Assembly: GCA_050942615.1 (NCBI GenBank)
Contig: JBMNNQ010000079.1
Location: 1-5,911, forward strand
Direction: 5' to 3'
DNA: 5,911 nt
Origin: JAAZMI01 sp050942615
GTDB lineage: Bacteria; Bacillota; Dethiobacteria; DTU022; UBA8154
The notes beneath the pieces were generated by a model. It saw nothing but the letters and a program-made list of their open reading frames with translations, had not been told where the DNA came from and did no database searches. The translations under genes and the position numbers were made by a program. Below are positions 5,615-5,911 of the stretch, piece after piece. Every line of letters starts with the position of its first letter. Position 1 is the first letter of the stretch.

Positions 5615-5701
5615 CCCATGATTAAAGTCACGGGCTTTCTAGCTGGGTTTTTCGTAAGGAAACCCAAGGGTGTGTGCCAGGAGAACCGGCCCCCTGTCAC
5701 C
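5615..5701 (-). repeat. 87-bp fused repeat, copy 2 (IS200/IS605-like end plus family B palindrome)
   Basis: This is a second copy of the block at 5394-5480, 221 bp away in the same orientation, with 73 of 87 positions identical by my count and no gaps. On the minus strand: family B palindrome (5701-5673), a GGGTTT/AAACCC hairpin (5665-5645), then CCCGTGA-CTTTAA-TCATGGG (5634-5615). In both copies the terminal hairpin holds a G-U/G-T wobble on the minus strand where the plus strand would have an A-C mismatch, which suggests the minus strand is the one that folds. Confidence 0.68.
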
Positions 5702-5728
5702 TCTGCCTGTCAATTTTCCGCCTCATGG

Positions 5729-5758
5729 ATGGGCCAGGAGAACCGGCCCCCTGTCACC
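5729..5758 (-). repeat. Palindromic repeat, family B, copy 4
   Basis: Plus-strand GGGCCAG, core GAGAACCGGCCCC, arm CTGTCACC. It is almost identical to the copy 28 bp away at 5673-5701 but lacks the IS-like hairpins. It directly abuts the stop codon of the HAD gene with no spacer. Confidence 0.8.
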
Positions 5759-5911
5759 TTATGTTTTCTTTTCCAGTAGTGCCGCTGCTTCCTGTAGCGA
5801 TGTTACTGTATGGACCGGCGGGGCTTCTGTGCTTGGCCAGGCCAGCCCCTTGCGGTTTAACCAGCAGCTCTGCAGGCCGACACGGTCGGCTCCCAAAACA
5901 TCATGTTTGGA
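5759..5911 (-). CDS. HAD-superfamily hydrolase, C-terminal 50 residues (partial)
   Basis: Only the C-terminus is in the window; the gene continues past the right edge. The 50 residues open with SKHDVLGADRVGLQSCWLNRKG, split here as SKHDVLGADR and VGLQSCWLNRKG. This is the typical HAD motif-IV end: an Asp in a D(V/I).GA loop followed by a G......W.NR segment, as in subfamily IA phosphatases (YjjG or Gph type). The tail (VTSLQEAAALLEKK) matches the usual SL.EL..LL ending of the family. The substrate cannot be inferred from this piece. The TAA stop is immediately followed by a palindromic repeat, and a terminator lies about 200 nt downstream. Confidence 0.78.
   Translation of the reverse strand, partial: SKHDVLGADRVGLQSCWLNRKGLAWPSTEAPPVHTVTSLQEAAALLEKKT

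Noticed and set aside
5043..5621. Open frames upstream of the LysM gene on both strands
   Set aside because: They cross the promoter, the 87-bp repeats and a terminator, and their products show only repeat-derived sequence.

Overview
The window looks like a low-to-mid GC, spore-forming anaerobic Firmicute of the Peptococcaceae type (Pelotomaculum/Desulfotomaculum-like). This is inferred from AGGAGG-type ribosome binding sites, a T-box leader, a probable sigma-K promoter in front of a LysM protein, and dense intergenic palindromes. The genus is a guess. Every gene I accept is on the minus strand, so the text runs from right to left in transcription order.

Right edge (5911 to about 5300): the C-terminal 50 codons of a HAD-superfamily hydrolase end at 5759. 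Its stop is directly followed by a palindromic repeat, a second copy of that repeat fused to an IS200/IS605-like terminal hairpin, and a good intrinsic terminator (5534-5560). A second copy of the same 87-bp fused block lies at 5394-5480. A promoter with sigma-K and sigma-A readings (5294-5323) then drives a four-LysM protein with a 16-histidine linker (4280-5212), probably a spore or cell-envelope protein.

Middle (4279-3604): 676 bp with no convincing gene. It holds five separate palindromic or tandem elements plus the thrC leader. Next comes a tight two-gene unit: thrC (threonine synthase, 2107-3603) and, 8 nt later, a metallo-beta-lactamase-fold hydrolase (1091-2098) whose last codons are made of repeat DNA.

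Left part (1090-1): a conserved hypothetical gene (438-917) sits between inverted copies of a palindromic repeat, like a cassette. Beyond it is the 3' end of a group II intron (domain V at 267-300) without the rest of the intron. Then come a strong promoter and the stem I of a T-box riboswitch with a UGG (Trp) specifier, whose regulated gene lies off the left edge.

The most unusual theme is one repeat superfamily. Palindromes with different arms (CAAACA/TGTTTG or GTGCCAG/CTGTCAC) share a core close to AGAACYGTCCCC. They recur at least seven times in 5.9 kb, touch gene ends, bound a gene, and are fused to IS200/IS605-like ends.
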